Shown here: positions 25,546 through 34,987 of the stretch, piece after piece
Position numbering within the stretch: the stretch's first letter is position 1
How the letters are laid out: every line of letters starts with the position of its first letter
Assembly (NCBI GenBank): GCA_001692895.1
Contig: KV748202.1
Coordinates: 682,001 to 746,000, forward strand
Reading direction: 5' to 3'
From: Cenococcum geophilum 1.58
Lineage: Eukaryota > Ascomycota > Dothideomycetes > Gloniales > Gloniaceae
Length of the DNA stretch: 64,000 nt
The notes under the pieces: model-generated
The model's input: only the letters and a program-made list of their open reading frames with translations
Databases searched by the model: none
What the model was told of the DNA's origin: nothing
Program-made: the position numbers and the translations under genes

Positions 25546-26071
25546 GACAGGCTCTGACTGGGGGATGGAATCCAACTATTTCAGCTATCTTAGAAGCTCA
25601 GATGGCATGCGGCTCGCAGTGTCCTTTACTTCGCTCATGATAACTATGCAGCCATGTCAAGGTCGTTGCGGTCACATCCGTAGATGCGGGTGAACGGTTG
25701 CTAGCAGTTCATTATACTCCGAAAATACGCGGCACGTTGGCCTTCACAGCCACTGGTGGCGCACTTCTTAAGGAAAACGAACAGAATAAACGCAATCAGA
25801 ATGAAACTGATTTTTGAGACTTGCCCCTATCAAGGCGTATGGAGCCACTAGCCGAGGGGTCGCCTCTGTTTGTCAGCCTTGCTAGTCTTTTCTTTGCCGC
25901 CTTGGTCAATCAAGGGTATTGCTTTTGGATTCCTACAAGGCTGGGATATTGCAGTGCAGGTTTTTGGTTAACTTGAGGTTGCCTTGCGCACATGCAGTGT
26001 GTGCGCAGACTGCCGAGCCCCTTGCTCACTGCCTTTATCTTTCGCTGGTATATCCAAATTTTTGCTTCTGC
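25546..26071. other. Intergenic, nothing recognised
   Basis: Normal base composition. No open frame with a recognisable product and no RNA gene seen. It probably holds the HET gene terminator and the former promoter of the pseudogene downstream. Confidence 0.6.
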
Positions 26072-26745
26072 ATGTTTCCCGGAATGATTCTGCTGGCTAC
26101 TTCGGCACTGCTTTGTGTCGTTTCGCCCTTTGTGGCGGTCCCCGATGGGTTTGGCCGCTTTATTAATCCTTCTGGGACGGCCGGACAGCCTCGCGGTATC
26201 TGGACAGGTTCTGGCGACCAATATGGCAACGGGCGCTACAAGCTACACTTGGACTGTTAGCACAGAGGGCATGGATTTCTCACAATCGCACATATTCTTC
26301 TTCGCAATACTCTCCCTTTATTCTAACGGCAGTGCGATCTATGTTGGTGAGTAGGAAGCGTGGTTCACGAGCCACTACTTCAACATTACAGCCATCGGGG
26401 ATACCGGGCGCTTCGACAATTTCAACCCGCTTCTTGTCCTCTTTGACGACTACGGCTTCTAACTCGGTGCCTAATGCTACGGCCACTCAGGCCAGCCCGG
26501 CATAAAGTTCTTACCCATCCACCTTAAGCTCAAGCTCACCCTCACCTTTGCCCTCGCCTCCGGCCTCAACCTCGGCCTCAACCTCGGCACACTCGAGCTC
26601 TTCTCTTAATGTTAGTGACATAGCGGGCATTGCTAGCGCTGTAGCCGGCTCCGTTGCTATTGTCGCCGGCATATTAGTCACGATATTCAGGAAGGAAATC
26701 CGGAATTGGTTCATTAACGCCTGCTGCTATTGCTGCTTCACCTAA
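26072..26745 (+). pseudogene. Decayed secreted/transmembrane Ser-Thr-rich glycoprotein
   Basis: The remains fit a common fungal surface-protein layout: signal peptide (MILLATSALLCVVSPFVA at 26084), then RFINPSG, a beta-sandwich-like block (ATSYTWTVSTEGMDFSQSH, IFFF, GSAIYVGE), FTSHYFNIT, a Ser/Thr/Pro-rich stalk, and one membrane helix (IAGIASAVAGSVAIVAGILV) with a short Cys-rich tail. The pieces are in three frames. The N-terminal part jumps straight from GIWTGSGDQ to GATSYTW, suggesting a deletion. An in-frame TAG follows VGE where CAG (Q) is expected, and a TAA interrupts the stalk at PA*SS. Both stops are C-to-T in CpA context, so RIP-like mutation may have reached this gene. The function of the family is not established; a cell-wall or sensor role is a guess. 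Confidence 0.7.
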
Positions 26746-27736
26746 CCTATGAGCCACCACGCCTGGCTATTACAAAGGAGGCGTAGCACATGATGCACAA
26801 CAATGTCACTAGTGCCTGACTATAGCCAGCTTGGGTGGACCGTGTGGTGGGTGGAGCTGGCGTTATGGGATGGGATTTGGGTTAGCGGCTGGGAGGTTGA
26901 GTCCACAGCCACATTTCACGAGCGGGACACGGTGTAGTAAGTAAGCTCCGAGTTTTTGGGAATGGATTAGAGGCGCTTTGAAGCTCTGGCTCATCGCTAC
27001 ATTAGGGTTGGTCCTTTATGTTGTGGTCTACTTAGCGACAGGCTTTCTATCATGCCTCCCGAGAGCATAAAAGACCAGAGCTTCTGTAAGAGGAAGAGGA
27101 GGAGACGCGCGGAGGGTATAGTTAGGGATTTTATGTGGAGGTTAGGTAGATCAGCTGGCGGAGGGCGTAGAGTGTAGATCTATATGATTCCGTAGAGGCT
27201 GCGTGCTTTTTCAAAGGATGCACTCGTGTGTTGAGGTTGAATGTTCTATGGTCTGTGCGGGACTTCTAAATGGTGCGACTTCAGTTGACCTGTGTGGATG
27301 GACACGTTGTCCTCAATTATCGGGCTTCTTTTTCAGATGGTAAACGTGCTTCACGAACACGCTCATAAAAAGACTTCTTAAGAAAGATTTTGAATCGGGT
27401 TCATGAGCAGGGATGTTTTACGCAAAAGAGATAAGGAACTCAATCGAGATTCAATGGTTGATAAATTATGGAAGACCCTAGTCAGCTTACAAAACTCCAC
27501 TTGGTGTTAAGGTCTGATATGATAAATGTGTCTACCTATATAAACTTGAAGACTCCAACTCTTTCCCAGATAGAAACTAAAAACCCCTCTAACTCCGCTC
27601 ATTTGCTCCTTGAGAAAACCCCAATCAAAAACGATGCTGATAAATATGCCCAAAAAGAGCAACATCGACTCATTACTCCATACCTGGTAGTCTAACCAGT
27701 CCCATTGTACACTTGTTTGTTTGCAGGAATGACGAA
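26746..27736. other. Intergenic, nothing recognised
   Basis: No coding region could be supported on either strand. The part next to 27737 must contain the ROT1 3' UTR and terminator. The short frame at 27468-27695 (+) shows no family features. Confidence 0.6.
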
Positions 27737-28644
27737 TCAGAAACAAAAATACAGCACTGCCCCGGACCCGGTCAGGAACACGCCGAACCACCACCACCGA
27801 TCCGCTGGTATCGGTTCGCGCCGCCTGTTGAGCACTTTGTGGTTCATGGGTAGCGTGATCTCGTCGGCGGAGCGCTTGAACTTAGTCGTGGCCTTTGCGC
27901 CCGGGGAGGACGAGACGGTGGTGGGGTTTAGGGTCTGCGTGGGCAGCATTTCAGGAGGGGAGTAGGCGAGGTAGAGCGGCATCATGGGGGAGCCGTCGAA
28001 TTTGTATAGATTTAGACGCGGGATATTGTGGTAGGGATCTGTTAGGACTTCGTAGCGCTGTACACGGGTTAGATGATATGGCGGTGGTGAGTTGTAGGGA
28101 TACGTACTTCGAAAAGTTCAGATTGATTGTAGCGGGTATATACGGAAGTCTTGTATGAACAGGGGTCGGAGTAGAGCTGGCGGCCGTCAACAGCAATGGG
28201 GACGAGGACGAGCGAGCCGTTGGCTTGTTTGGTGAAGCTGCCATGCTGCCATTGCATGATGCCCTTTGGACATGCCGGGTTTCCAGCTGTTTAATGTAAT
28301 GTTAGATACATTGAAGATATCGAAGAGAAGCGTGGTTGAAGGGCTAGTGCGTACGGTTGGCAACAGCGCGATAGTACGCTTCCTCGAAGAAACCATCGGC
28401 AGTGAATGAGTATGAGATGCCCGTGTGATCAGGTTCGAACATCCTCTCGTTTACAGGGTCGTAAAATTTCTGTATCCTATTCGTAAGCATCCGTCTCTAG
28501 GCGATTGTACAGTCAACATACAGGGCCGGTTAAGGTCGAGTTCGACTTCGAGGACCACGTCCCCACGAGATCAGTTACGGGGAGGGTTTGTGCCGCAACA
28601 ACGCTGGCGCCCACCAGGAGCGCTGATCCTATCGAAGGAAGCAT
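27737..28644 (-). CDS. ROT1: Rot1 family ER membrane chaperone / beta-1,6-glucan assembly protein
   Basis: Rot1 is an essential yeast ER membrane protein needed for cell-wall beta-1,6-glucan and for folding of several secretory proteins. Four exons on the minus strand give 245 residues: 28644-28522, 28469-28355, 28286-28108 and 28057-27737. Splice sites GTATGT, GTACGC and GTACGT with CAG acceptors keep the frame. Features in order: signal peptide [20 protein letters not shown], then [120 protein letters not shown], and a C-terminal membrane anchor after RWWWFGVF. Several N-X-S/T sequons are present. Length and motif order match the family fully. It is divergent from the cyclo-ligase gene, with 386 bp between the two start codons. 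Confidence 0.95.
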
Positions 28645-29030
28645 GATTGCAGAAGTGTTGTGGAGAGGGCCGAGGGAGGGGGGTGGAGGAGAGGTCGTGA
28701 GGTCGAGGATGCCACTTGCAGATTCGAGTTTGCGGCTCTGGTTAGGGGTGGGTGTCAGTGAGGCAAGAATGCCGCAGGGATCATCGGCAGGGATTGGATG
28801 AACCGACCACCGTGCCACGCGAAAAACGCCATCAACGGCGATGAGTCTGACTGTTGATATCGTCCTTGAACACAATATCGTTGCTATGAAGAGAGGTATA
28901 GTCTAATAATTTATTCCGTTGAATTCCATCCGAAGCCTGCTTGGGAATACCTCGGGTGGATCGGTGGAAGCCGATCGGTAGACCACTGCCGGTTGCATAC
29001 ATTATCTATTTCTGGGACGACGATCATATC
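28645..29030. promoter_or_regulatory. Shared 5' region of ROT1 and the cyclo-ligase gene
   Basis: These 386 bp separate two divergent start codons, so both promoters and 5' UTRs must lie here or overlap. I see no TATA box or named operator that I would defend. Confidence 0.6.
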
Positions 29031-29862
29031 ATGGCAGCGCTCAGGACTTTGAAGAAAGAGCTGCGACAGCGCATCAAGATTGCTTTAGCAGAGCTCCCTC
29101 CGGAGTCTGTTACAAGTCAAAGTAGGTTGGTATTTCCTCTTAGTATACATCAATGTAAAGCTCAGTGGTGCACCAGCGTCTGGTGCGGTTAAGACTCTTT
29201 TGTCAACACCTGAATATCGAGCTGCGAAGAGGATAAGTGTTTACCTCTCGATGCCATCTGGAGAAATTTCTACTGTGGGGATTGTTCATGATGCGCTCAA
29301 GCAGGGGAAAAAGGTCCTCATCCCATACACCTACAAACTAGCATCTCCAAAACCGGGGCAGCCAAAGTCGATTATGGACATGCTCGAGCTACATTCATTG
29401 AGTGACTTTGATTCCTTAAAGCCAGACAACTGGGGGATTCCAACTCCAAGCCAAGAGTCAGTTGCTGAAAGAGAAAACTCGTTTGGGAGTAAAGGTGTTA
29501 CAGAAGGCGAGTTTGCTGTCTCAGGAGAGATAACAGGAGGGCTTGACCTAATCGTAATGCCTGGCATGGTCTTCGACTTGGATTTTGGGAGACTGGGGCA
29601 TGGTAAAGGATTTTACGACTACTTCTTGGCACGATGTCACCAGTGTTGTATGCAGAGGGCCAGTATGAAGATGCCTTTTCTTGGTGAGATCATCTTATGT
29701 TATATATGAAGGGGTTGGAAAAGCTGACCCTATATAGTCGGTCTTGCGCTAAAAGAACAGCTTCTTTCACCGAAAGAGTCTGTGCCAATGGATACTTCCG
29801 ACTGGCGCCTGAACGCCTTGGTAGTAGGCGACGGACAACTGCTCCGAGCTGAAAGTTCATAA
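29031..29862 (+). CDS. 5-formyltetrahydrofolate cyclo-ligase (methenyl-THF synthetase)
   Basis: The enzyme (EC 6.3.3.2) converts 5-formyl-THF with ATP to 5,10-methenyl-THF in one-carbon metabolism; the yeast counterpart is Fau1. Three exons give 240 residues: 29031-29121, 29177-29683, 29738-29862, with introns GTAGGT..CAG and GTGAGA..TAG. Exon 1 encodes MAALRTLKKELRQRIK, the substrate-binding N-terminal helix. Exon 2 carries EYRAAKRISVYLSMPSGEIS, GKKVLIPYTYK, LDLIVMPGMVFD and the ATP-binding GRLGHGKGFYDYFLAR. Exon 3 gives VGLALKEQLL, VPMDTSDWRLNALVVGDGQ. The start at 29031 fits the family; an upstream in-frame ATG at 28941 would add 30 unrelated residues. It converges on SME1, with 133 bp between the stop codons. 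Confidence 0.95.
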
Positions 29863-29995
29863 TAACCAAATCCCTCAATAGCCTTAACCCTAAGAAGCGG
29901 CTCGTTTTAGTTGCAGAAAATGCGCACTCGCACCTGACCACTTGAGAACCGTAGTACTACGCTAACAGCCTGATCATCTTCATACTGAACATAGC

Positions 29996-30495
29996 TCAAA
30001 CTTGTAAGCTTTGTATAAGTGAAACATTATCGCCTTTTAGTAATATTTGACCTATAAAGATGTTAGTAGTGAAAATTACATCCTAGATTAGGTATTCACT
30101 AACCTAATTGTCGCCTTGATTCTTCTTCGGCCTTTGTAGCTAGTTTTACCTCAACCGCATCATCGATAACCAAATTCATGAATTCGTCGAAGCCCTGGGC
30201 AATTCATTAGAGCTCTGGATATAAAGTCCTGGCTTGTGACAGACCCTGATCTTGCCCTCTATCCTTATTCCAAGCTGTTCAAATAGCCAAATCTGTACCG
30301 GCGCGCGCGACTGGAGGAGCTTGAAGATGAAGTTGATTGGCGGCAGCAGGACTGTTCAAAATTTCAGTTCTAGTACTTTGCTTGAAATTTCAGGAAATAT
30401 TTATGCCGTACCTTTGCCACCTCCGCGAGGGCCTACGTAAGAGTTAGTATGAGCTCAATTCTGAAGTCATCGGTTTTCTTACCTCGTCCAGACAT
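29996..30495 (-). CDS. SME1: Small nuclear ribonucleoprotein SmE
   Basis: SmE is one of the seven Sm proteins that ring the Sm site of spliceosomal U1, U2, U4 and U5 snRNAs. Five exons on the minus strand encode 95 residues: 30495-30483, 30432-30412, 30351-30245, 30194-30104, 30051-29996. The product begins MSGRGPRGGGKVLLPPINFI, then FKLLQSRAPVQIWLFEQLGI, the Sm1 motif RIEGKIRGFDEFMNLVIDDA, VEVKLATKAEEESRRQLGQI, and the Sm2 motif LLKGDNVSLI. Length equals that of other SmE proteins. Exon 1 is only 13 nt and exon 2 only 21 nt, so simple ORF searches miss the gene. Intron 1 has a good branch site (TACTAAC, 10 bp before TAG). Donor of intron 3 is GTCTGT, slightly unusual. It is divergent from MTR10, with 431 bp between start codons. 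Confidence 0.95.
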
Positions 30496-30926
30496 CTTCT
30501 AGTGATATCTTGATTCCGGCGAAAATTGTTGGCTCCACTTCGATAATGCGCACAAGAATTAAAGGAAGGGTCTTGGTTGCGTATGTGGGTGTGGGTGTGT
30601 TGTGGGGTTGTTTGACGTTCGGCAGCTCACGAGTTGATGTTGTCCTCAGAATTTCTCGGTGGAGCGCAATGCAGCGCCAAGGCTTTTGCGGGACGACATT
30701 TCGACCTTGTCTTCCGTTTCAAGCTATCCTCTTCTCTCATCTTACTTCACTACGACCTCAGTACTCTATTGTCTGGATTCCTTCTTCGATCTCTGCGCTC
30801 TTCTACCCCAAACTCCCCTTGGCCTATTTTTCCATGCGCGAGGAATAGGCGCCTTTGCTCATCAGCACCCCGCTCCTCCAAAACATCACGCCTCCTTCTG
30901 CGCCGCTTGAAATCTAGGTCGACAGA
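30496..30926. promoter_or_regulatory. Shared 5' region of SME1 and MTR10
   Basis: These 431 bp lie between two divergent start codons. The right two thirds are pyrimidine-rich (CTT/TCT runs at about 30700-30800), as in many fungal promoters. No specific factor site is claimed. Confidence 0.6.
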
Positions 30927-33900
30927 ATGGCCGCCAACGGGGCGCAGCAGGCTTTTGCGCCTGTTCTGAGGGCTCTCGCTACCATGTCGGCTTCAGTAGG
31001 CCGCGCGCAGAAGGGACAGGCCCATGAATTTCTCGAAAAGTTCCAGAAATCGGTCAGTGTGTATCAAAGAGCCTAGGCTACCGGGCGACAGAGCTGACAC
31101 AACCTTTTCATAGCCTGAGNCATGGACAACAACATTCGAGATACTCCAATCAGAAAGCGCTGATCCAGGAGCTAAACTGTTCGCCGCGACGACTCTGAAG
31201 GGCAAGGTATGGAAATAAATGTTCGGAGTTACTCTGTTCTGACATAAACAGATTGTATATGACCTCCACCAAATTCCTCGCCAGGCGCTTCCTGGCCTAC
31301 GAGACTCATTACTCAATAACCTCATTACCTTCCGCGCTGGTCCTAAGCCGATACGAATGCAGCTTTGCGTTTGCCTGGCGAACCTAGCAATTCAAATGAC
31401 AGAATGGAAGGATGTGCTCTCGCTCATTCTGTCCACTCTTGGAACCGACCCACAAACCCTCCCTTGTGTCCTGGACTTTTTGCGTGTTCTCCCAGAAGAA
31501 GTCACGGAGGGACGAAAGATCAACTTGACAGTACGTTCGGCCGAGACATCACCATCAACTTACGGGCGCCTTCCAGCGGTACCACGAATCCAAATCAGAA
31601 TCAGAGTCTAACACTTCATGTTGTTACTAGGAAGATGAATTAAGTTACAGGACAAAGGAATTGCTCGAGGACAACGCCCAGCAAGCTCTCGCACTTCTCA
31701 CGCAATATTCACAATCCTCTCGTATGTATAATGTACCGATAGTAACGAATAGGCTAACTCCTTTCACTTAGCAACTGCATTCCAGAACCCACAACTTCTA
31801 GACTGTATAACTTCATGGTTACGCGAAGTTCCGCTTAATGATATAGTCAACTCTCCTCTTCTCAAGACAATCATTGACGCCCTTTCAGCCGACGAATCTT
31901 TTGAGGCCGCAGTTGAATGCATGTGCGCAATTTTCAATGAAACGAGAGACGTGGATGAATGCATCACTATTATTCAGACGCTTTATCCGCATATAATTGC
32001 GCTTCGACCTAAGATTGCCGAGGCTGCTAGGGAAGAAGATGTGGACAAGTACAAGGGGATTGCCAGAATATTTGCTGAGGCTGGAGAAGCTTGGGTGGTC
32101 CTTATTGCGCGAATGCCTGTAGATTTCCGAGTTCTTGTCGAAAGTATTTTGGAAACCGCAGCTTTGGACAAAGAGAGGGACGCCATCTCTCACACCTTCA
32201 AGTTCTGGTACGAACTGAAGCAATATCTCACGCTCGAGAGATATATGCAAGCGAGATTGGAGTATGTCGACATTTACTCCAAGCTGGTCGATATCATGAT
32301 TGGTCACCTGGAGTATCCAAAGCCAGAAAGCGGGAACGAAAAGGATCTCTTCGAAGGCGACCGGGACCAGGAGGAAAAGTTCCGGGAATTTCGCCACCAG
32401 ATGGGAGATGTCCTGAAAGACTGCTGCGAAGTCATTGGCGTCACAGACTGCTTGGAAAAATCCTACCGCCTCATCGAAACCTGGGTCAACACTTACGGGC
32501 CGCAAGCTAGAACTGGTCTCGTGCCAGAATGGCAGAAGCTCGAGGCACCTTTATTCAGCTTGCGTGCGATGGGACGGATGGTTCCTGCCGAGGAAAACAT
32601 TATGTTGCCCCGCTTGATGCCCCTCATCGTACAAATACCAGATCATGACAAGGTCCGCTTCCAAGCTATCATGGCTCTTGGTCGGTACACAGAATGGACA
32701 GCTCATCATCCTGACTTGCTGCAGCCTCAGCTCGACTTCATCATGGCTGCATTCACCCATCCATCGAAAGAGGTTATAAGAGCCGCAGCACTCTCGTTCA
32801 AGTTTTTCTGCAATGACTGTGCGGATCTGCTTTCGGGCTATACTGCGCAACTACAACAGTTCTATGCCACTTATCTTGATACATTACCTTCAACTAGTCA
32901 GGATGAGATAACAGATGGAGTAGCTTCTGTGTTGGCAAAACTTCCAGCAGATAAGATCTACGAGAACCTGAAGCTCTATTGCAACCCGGTAGTTACCACT
33001 TTGATGGCGATGGCGCAGAGCGCTAGTAATGACAAGGAAAAACTGGCTCTTGCAGGTATGTATAACGCATATGAAACCCCTTGTTGTGCATTCTGACAAA
33101 ACTTTCAGACAAGCTTCAACTCCTTACGATCTTTATCCAGTGGGTTCAACCATACATCGAACAATCGGACCAAAATCCCGCCGTCAAATACTGCCAGGAG
33201 ATCTTCCCCGTGCTAGCAGCTATAGCTGAAAACTTCGTAACGTGCACCCCAATTCTAGAACGTATATGCCGGTGTTGGCGGTACATGGTGCTTTCCTATC
33301 GAACAGCTATGGCGCCACTGCTGCCGCTCCTTGCAGAAAAACTCGCCGCGGGGTTCAACGCTTCAAGACAGGGCTGCTTCCTTTGGGCGACTGACTCTAT
33401 TGTTCGAGAGTTTTCCGAAGGTGTTGAGCAAGTTGACGACAACACTACCAATGCTATCTTCCAGTTTTATGAGCAGCAGGCGACTACATTCCTAAGAGCC
33501 ATGAATGATCTACCTCCAGAAGAGTTACCGGATCGTAAGTCTCATTCTCTACATCAAGCTGAGAAATGTCTAACAAGCTTCGTCTCCTAGTTATTGAGGA
33601 TTTCTTTCGGCTTACTGTCGATGTCCTCCTCTACTATGCTCCCAAGGCTATTCCTTCACCGCTTATGGAACCGATTCTCGCTGCAGCGTGTACCTCGTTG
33701 ACGCTGCTCAAGGAGGAACCCATCTTCGCAACTCTTCATTTTCTCCGTGACTTGCTGGGGTACGGAGGCGAATTTGCGCCATCGTCTAGTTTCGACCAAA
33801 GCCGGCAACGTGTGCCTGCAGATGTCCAGGGCAGAGTCAAACAATTAGTCGCAAGCCAAGGGGAGCAGTTGGTTCAGCGCATCATGACGGGGATGATGTA

Positions 33901-34254
33901 CACATTCCCTCGTGACTGTTTCCCCGATGCGTCCGGCGTTCTCCTTGACATGTTCCAATTGATGCCAGAGCAGGTGGCAATCTGGGTGCAGAATACGGTG
34001 ACGATATTACCACCTGGCTCGATAACTCCTCAGGAGTCGGAGAGGTTGCTCAACAACATCAAGCAGTACGTTTACTCGAGTGTCCTTCAGACGCCATTTC
34101 ATTGCTAACTTCCAATAGACGGGTGCAATCTGGTGAAGTTCGAAAAATCCGGGGGCTTCTTCAGGACTTCACCAACTCATATCGTCGTCGCAATGTTGCG
34201 CCTCGAGAGGGTTTGGGCCGGTTGGAGGCATCAAGATTTAGATTCTCAGGGTAA
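30927..34254 (+). CDS. MTR10: Importin-beta family nuclear import receptor, Mtr10/transportin-3
   Basis: Mtr10/TNPO3 imports SR-type mRNA-binding proteins into the nucleus and acts in tRNA traffic. Eight exons give 969 residues, the usual length: 30927-31052, 31114-31206, 31252-31530, 31631-31721, 31772-33055, 33109-33534, 33591-34065, 34119-34254. All introns are short with GT..AG ends. The N-terminus has the importin-beta-like repeat (AHEFLEKFQKS, WTTTFEILQSE, AKLFAATTLKGK), followed by the exportin-1-like HEAT block (PIRMQLCVCLANLAIQMTEW). The long central exon continues HEAT repeats (EDVDKYKGIARIFAEAGEAW and onward), and the C-terminus is VQSGEVRKIRGLLQDFTNSY. One base is undetermined at 31120 (codon NCA). 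The start at 30927 matches the family; no better ATG lies upstream in frame. Confidence 0.96.
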
Positions 34255-34738
34255 CTGTACAGTGGGTGGGATAGCAGTAATGGTGGTGACATGTCATTCG
34301 AAGCAACTTCTGGACAGCATGGCTTGCAAACATTCTCAGGGGAGCATTTTCGGGGGGAGCCGGAGTTTAGCCGTGGCGATATAGTGTTTTTTTTCTTTAG
34401 GCATGGGGATGGAATTATTGAAATTCGGGAAGCGGTGAATGGAATGGTACGATTTCCTGATTTTTCGACGGTCGTGGTGTCGAGTAAGAGTCTGTCCTGT
34501 GGTGACTGCGTCGATACAGGGCTGGCTGGCGTCTAGGCCGCAGCGCTTGTTAAGGCGATGTGCGCCAATTAGACAGTGCAAGAGCACGATATAAAGGGGG
34601 ATGAATTAGTGGCAGTAATGGCAGTGGTGGCATCGGCGAAGTTTAATGGTGCTATTGGAAGTTAGGGAGAGAATGCCGGGAAGCACTCCACCAACCCCTT
34701 TAGACGAAGTCTTCTCTGGTGCAGCTTCCTTAGCCAAT
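34255..34738. other. Intergenic, MTR10 downstream region
   Basis: No gene recognised. A T8 run at 34387-34394 and T/G-rich stretches could belong to the MTR10 3' end. Open frames at 34133-34536 continue past the MTR10 stop in other frames and have no recognisable product. Confidence 0.5.
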
Positions 34739-34740
34739 TA

Positions 34741-34985
34741 TAGCTTGTGCGGGCTCCAGTGTCCCCCCTGTGTGCGCGCGCGCAACACAGCAATTTCGCT
34801 TTGTACGCACTAGAGAATTTCGGGTTTAGCTCTCATAATTAAGCTTAAAAAATTAAAGGCTTTGCCTTTCTTGCGGGTGCAGAGCTCTTTTGGCAAGCGC
34901 ACAATGCACTTGACTAGTGATTACCGAAATTGCTGTGTGTTGCGCGCGCGCACAGAGAGGGGGACACTGGAGCCCATATAAGCTG
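34741..34985. mobile_element. 245-bp MITE with long terminal inverted repeats
   Basis: The two ends are inverted copies of about 60 bp. The left starts TAGCTTGTGCGGGCTCCAGT and the right, read backward, CAGCTTATATGGGCTCCAGT. Both continue into a run of alternating GTGTGCGCGCGCGC and then AACAC..AGCAATTTCG. TA flanks both sides (34739-34740, 34986-34987), which suggests a TA target duplication of Tc1/mariner type. The interior of about 120 bp has no coding capacity. The element sits in the MTR10 to regulator intergenic space. Confidence 0.85.
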
Positions 34986-34987
34986 TA

